In this document: positions 63,011 through 64,000 of the stretch, piece by piece | How positions within the stretch are numbered: the stretch's first letter is position 1 | How the letters are laid out: each line of letters starts with the position of its first letter | DNA from: Polyangia bacterium | GTDB lineage: Bacteria; Myxococcota_A; Polyangia; Nannocystales; Nannocystaceae | Reading direction: 5' to 3' | Assembly: GCA_030429545.1 (NCBI GenBank) | Contig: JAUIFF010000003.1 | Location: 434,001 to 498,000, forward strand | Length of the DNA stretch: 64,000 bases | Notes under the pieces: model-generated | Told to the model about the DNA's origin: nothing | Database searches by the model: none | The model's input: the letters and a program-made list of their open reading frames with translations, nothing else | Translations under genes and position numbers: made by a program

Positions 63011-64000
63011 ATGCGACGACTTCTCAGAACCTCTGCTGTACTACTCGCTGCGGTATGGGCCATTCCCGCCCCTGCCTATGCAGCCGAAGAACCAGCCGGG
63101 GACGAAGAAACCATTGTCGATGATTCTGAAGACGAAGATACGATCATCGACGACTCTGAAATGGACGGTGACGTCGAAGCCGGTGGTGACGCCGGTGGTG
63201 ACGCTGCCGCCGGTGATGCCGCTGCTTCCGGCGATGCGGCAGCCGGTGACGATGGCGGCGGAGGAGACGACTCCGCCCTGTTCGGTGAACAACCCAAGGA
63301 TCTCAAAAAAGATTCCAAGCCAGACCCCGAATCCGAGGCGCGTCAGATCGCTGCGGATAAGGCGTTCATCACCGTTGTTCAGCGGCAGCGGTTTCTCAAA
63401 AAGAAACGTTTTGAGATCATGCCGCAAATCGGGATCACCGCCAACGACCCGTTCGTCCGCCACTACGTGGTCGGTGCCGAGCTAAACTACTGGATCACCA
63501 ACCGCCTCGCTGTCGGCCTCAACGGCAACGCGTTCTTCGGAGCCAAGACAGCCCGGTACAACAACATCCGTTCCCAGCAGGGACTGTTGTTGACCGCCAA
63601 CAAGGCTGTTTGGCAGGCCAGTGCGGCTGTCCTGTACAACCCGTTTTACGGCAAGATCGCGGTGTTCAACCGGGCCTTGCTGCACTGGGAGGCCTATGTG
63701 CAACTCGGTGGCGGTCTCCTGCAGTCGCAGGTGATTCCCCGCTACGAGGTGCTCCACGAGCCATTCAACAACTTCAACCCACAGGGTAACTTCGGCATTG
63801 GAGCCCGCTTCTACGCGCCGAAGATCGACTGGGTGTCGTTCAACTTCGGCGTCCGCACCTGGCTTTACCCCGACAAGCTCGAACCCGCCGAGCGCGGCCC
63901 GAACCTCGCCGGTGGCGACATTGCGGCCTACGACGATGCCAGCGTTGCCAAAGACAACGCCGTCACCGTTCTCGGCTCAAACGTCGTCGCGTTCTTCGGC
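63011..64000 (+). CDS. Outer-membrane beta-barrel protein, N-terminal part
   Basis: The gene starts at ATG 63011 after GAGGTGAGC and stays open through the right edge, so the C-terminus is missing. About 330 residues are visible: a signal peptide (TSAVLLAAVWAIPAPAYA), a very acidic region with IVDDSEDED-type and GGDAGG/AAAGDA repeats (about 25-95), and then a barrel-like region with alternating strands (FEIMPQIGITANDPFVRHYV; AVGLNGNAFFGAKTA; YVQLGGGLLQSQVIPRYEV). This resembles the myxobacterial outer-membrane beta-barrel type that includes gliding-motility-associated proteins; the exact member is unclear. Confidence 0.8.
   Translation, partial: MRRLLRTSAVLLAAVWAIPAPAYAAEEPAGDEETIVDDSEDEDTIIDDSEMDGDVEAGGDAGGDAAAGDAAASGDAAAGDDGGGGDDSALFGEQPKDLKKDSKPDPESEARQIAADKAFITVVQRQRFLKKKRFEIMPQIGITANDPFVRHYVVGAELNYWITNRLAVGLNGNAFFGAKTARYNNIRSQQGLLLTANKAVWQASAAVLYNPFYGKIAVFNRALLHWEAYVQLGGGLLQSQVIPRYEVLHEPFNNFNPQGNFGIGARFYAPKIDWVSFNFGVRTWLYPDKLEPAERGPNLAGGDIAAYDDASVAKDNAVTVLGSNVVAFFG

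Overview
The window looks like a chromosome segment from a large, GC-rich myxobacterium (phylum Myxococcota), most like the Nannocystaceae/Plesiocystis side. I infer this from the mix of genes: lipoproteins with Asp/Thr/Ser-rich tails next to short Cys-rich modules, an IgGFc-binding-type secreted protein, a DUF1501 plus cytochrome-motif lipoprotein pair, a FrzS-like pseudo-receiver/coiled-coil protein, a myxobacterial-type outer-membrane beta-barrel at the right edge, giant TPR proteins and ECF sigma/anti-sigma pairs. No single gene proves the genus. I see no prophage, insertion sequence, CRISPR array or rRNA operon.

Layout. 0-7 kb: translation and envelope housekeeping on the minus strand (rplU-rpmA-obgE operon, a GAF/GGDEF diguanylate cyclase, ftsB-like, exbB-exbD), then a tRNA-Ala(GGC) gene on the plus strand. 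7-11 kb: an HTTM membrane protein with a very basic tail, a Uma2-family protein and an SCP2 sterol-carrier domain. 11.3-12.4 kb: a gene-free array of direct repeats and nested long hairpins. 12.4-16.2 kb: a metallophosphoesterase, a CpXC-HEAT protein and an unknown protein. 16.3-26.7 kb: two overlapping giant TPR genes (1612 and 1682 codons) followed by a GNAT acetyltransferase. 26.8-32.1 kb: a zinc-ribbon/HD protein, DUF99, a probable remnant of fmt, phosphofructokinase and lipoproteins. 32.2-40.1 kb: a HEAT protein, carB, greA, and Cys/Asp-Thr-rich and IgGFc-binding lipoproteins. 40.2-47.8 kb: a probable HEPN-like gene, a secreted protein, an ECF sigma/anti-sigma pair and an export operon (cytochrome-motif lipoprotein, Tat-exported DUF1501, alpha/beta-hydrolase lipoprotein). 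47.8-64 kb: purB, a second ECF/anti-sigma pair, the FrzS-like protein, hflX, uppP, manC, smc, ftsY and the start of an outer-membrane protein gene.

The most striking signal is not a gene. A short degenerate palindrome, TGYA-NN-TRCA (usually DTGYANNTRCAH), occurs 41 times by my reading, where I estimate about two by chance at this base composition. It lies in both genes and gaps. In coding sequence, 28 of 31 copies sit in one codon phase (xxT GYA xxT RCA) whatever the gene strand, so it imposes Ala/Val-x-Ala/Thr with codons that look unusual beside the GC-rich codons around them. It is nearly absent from the first 18.8 kb and the last 4.5 kb. One intergenic copy sits at the end of each unit of a 58-bp tandem duplication. 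This resembles the logic of cyanobacterial HIP1 but with a different sequence; I know of no description of it.

Gene starts were chosen from signal peptides, family lengths, overlaps and Shine-Dalgarno-like sequences; several are GTG or TTG. All counts and alignments were done by eye.
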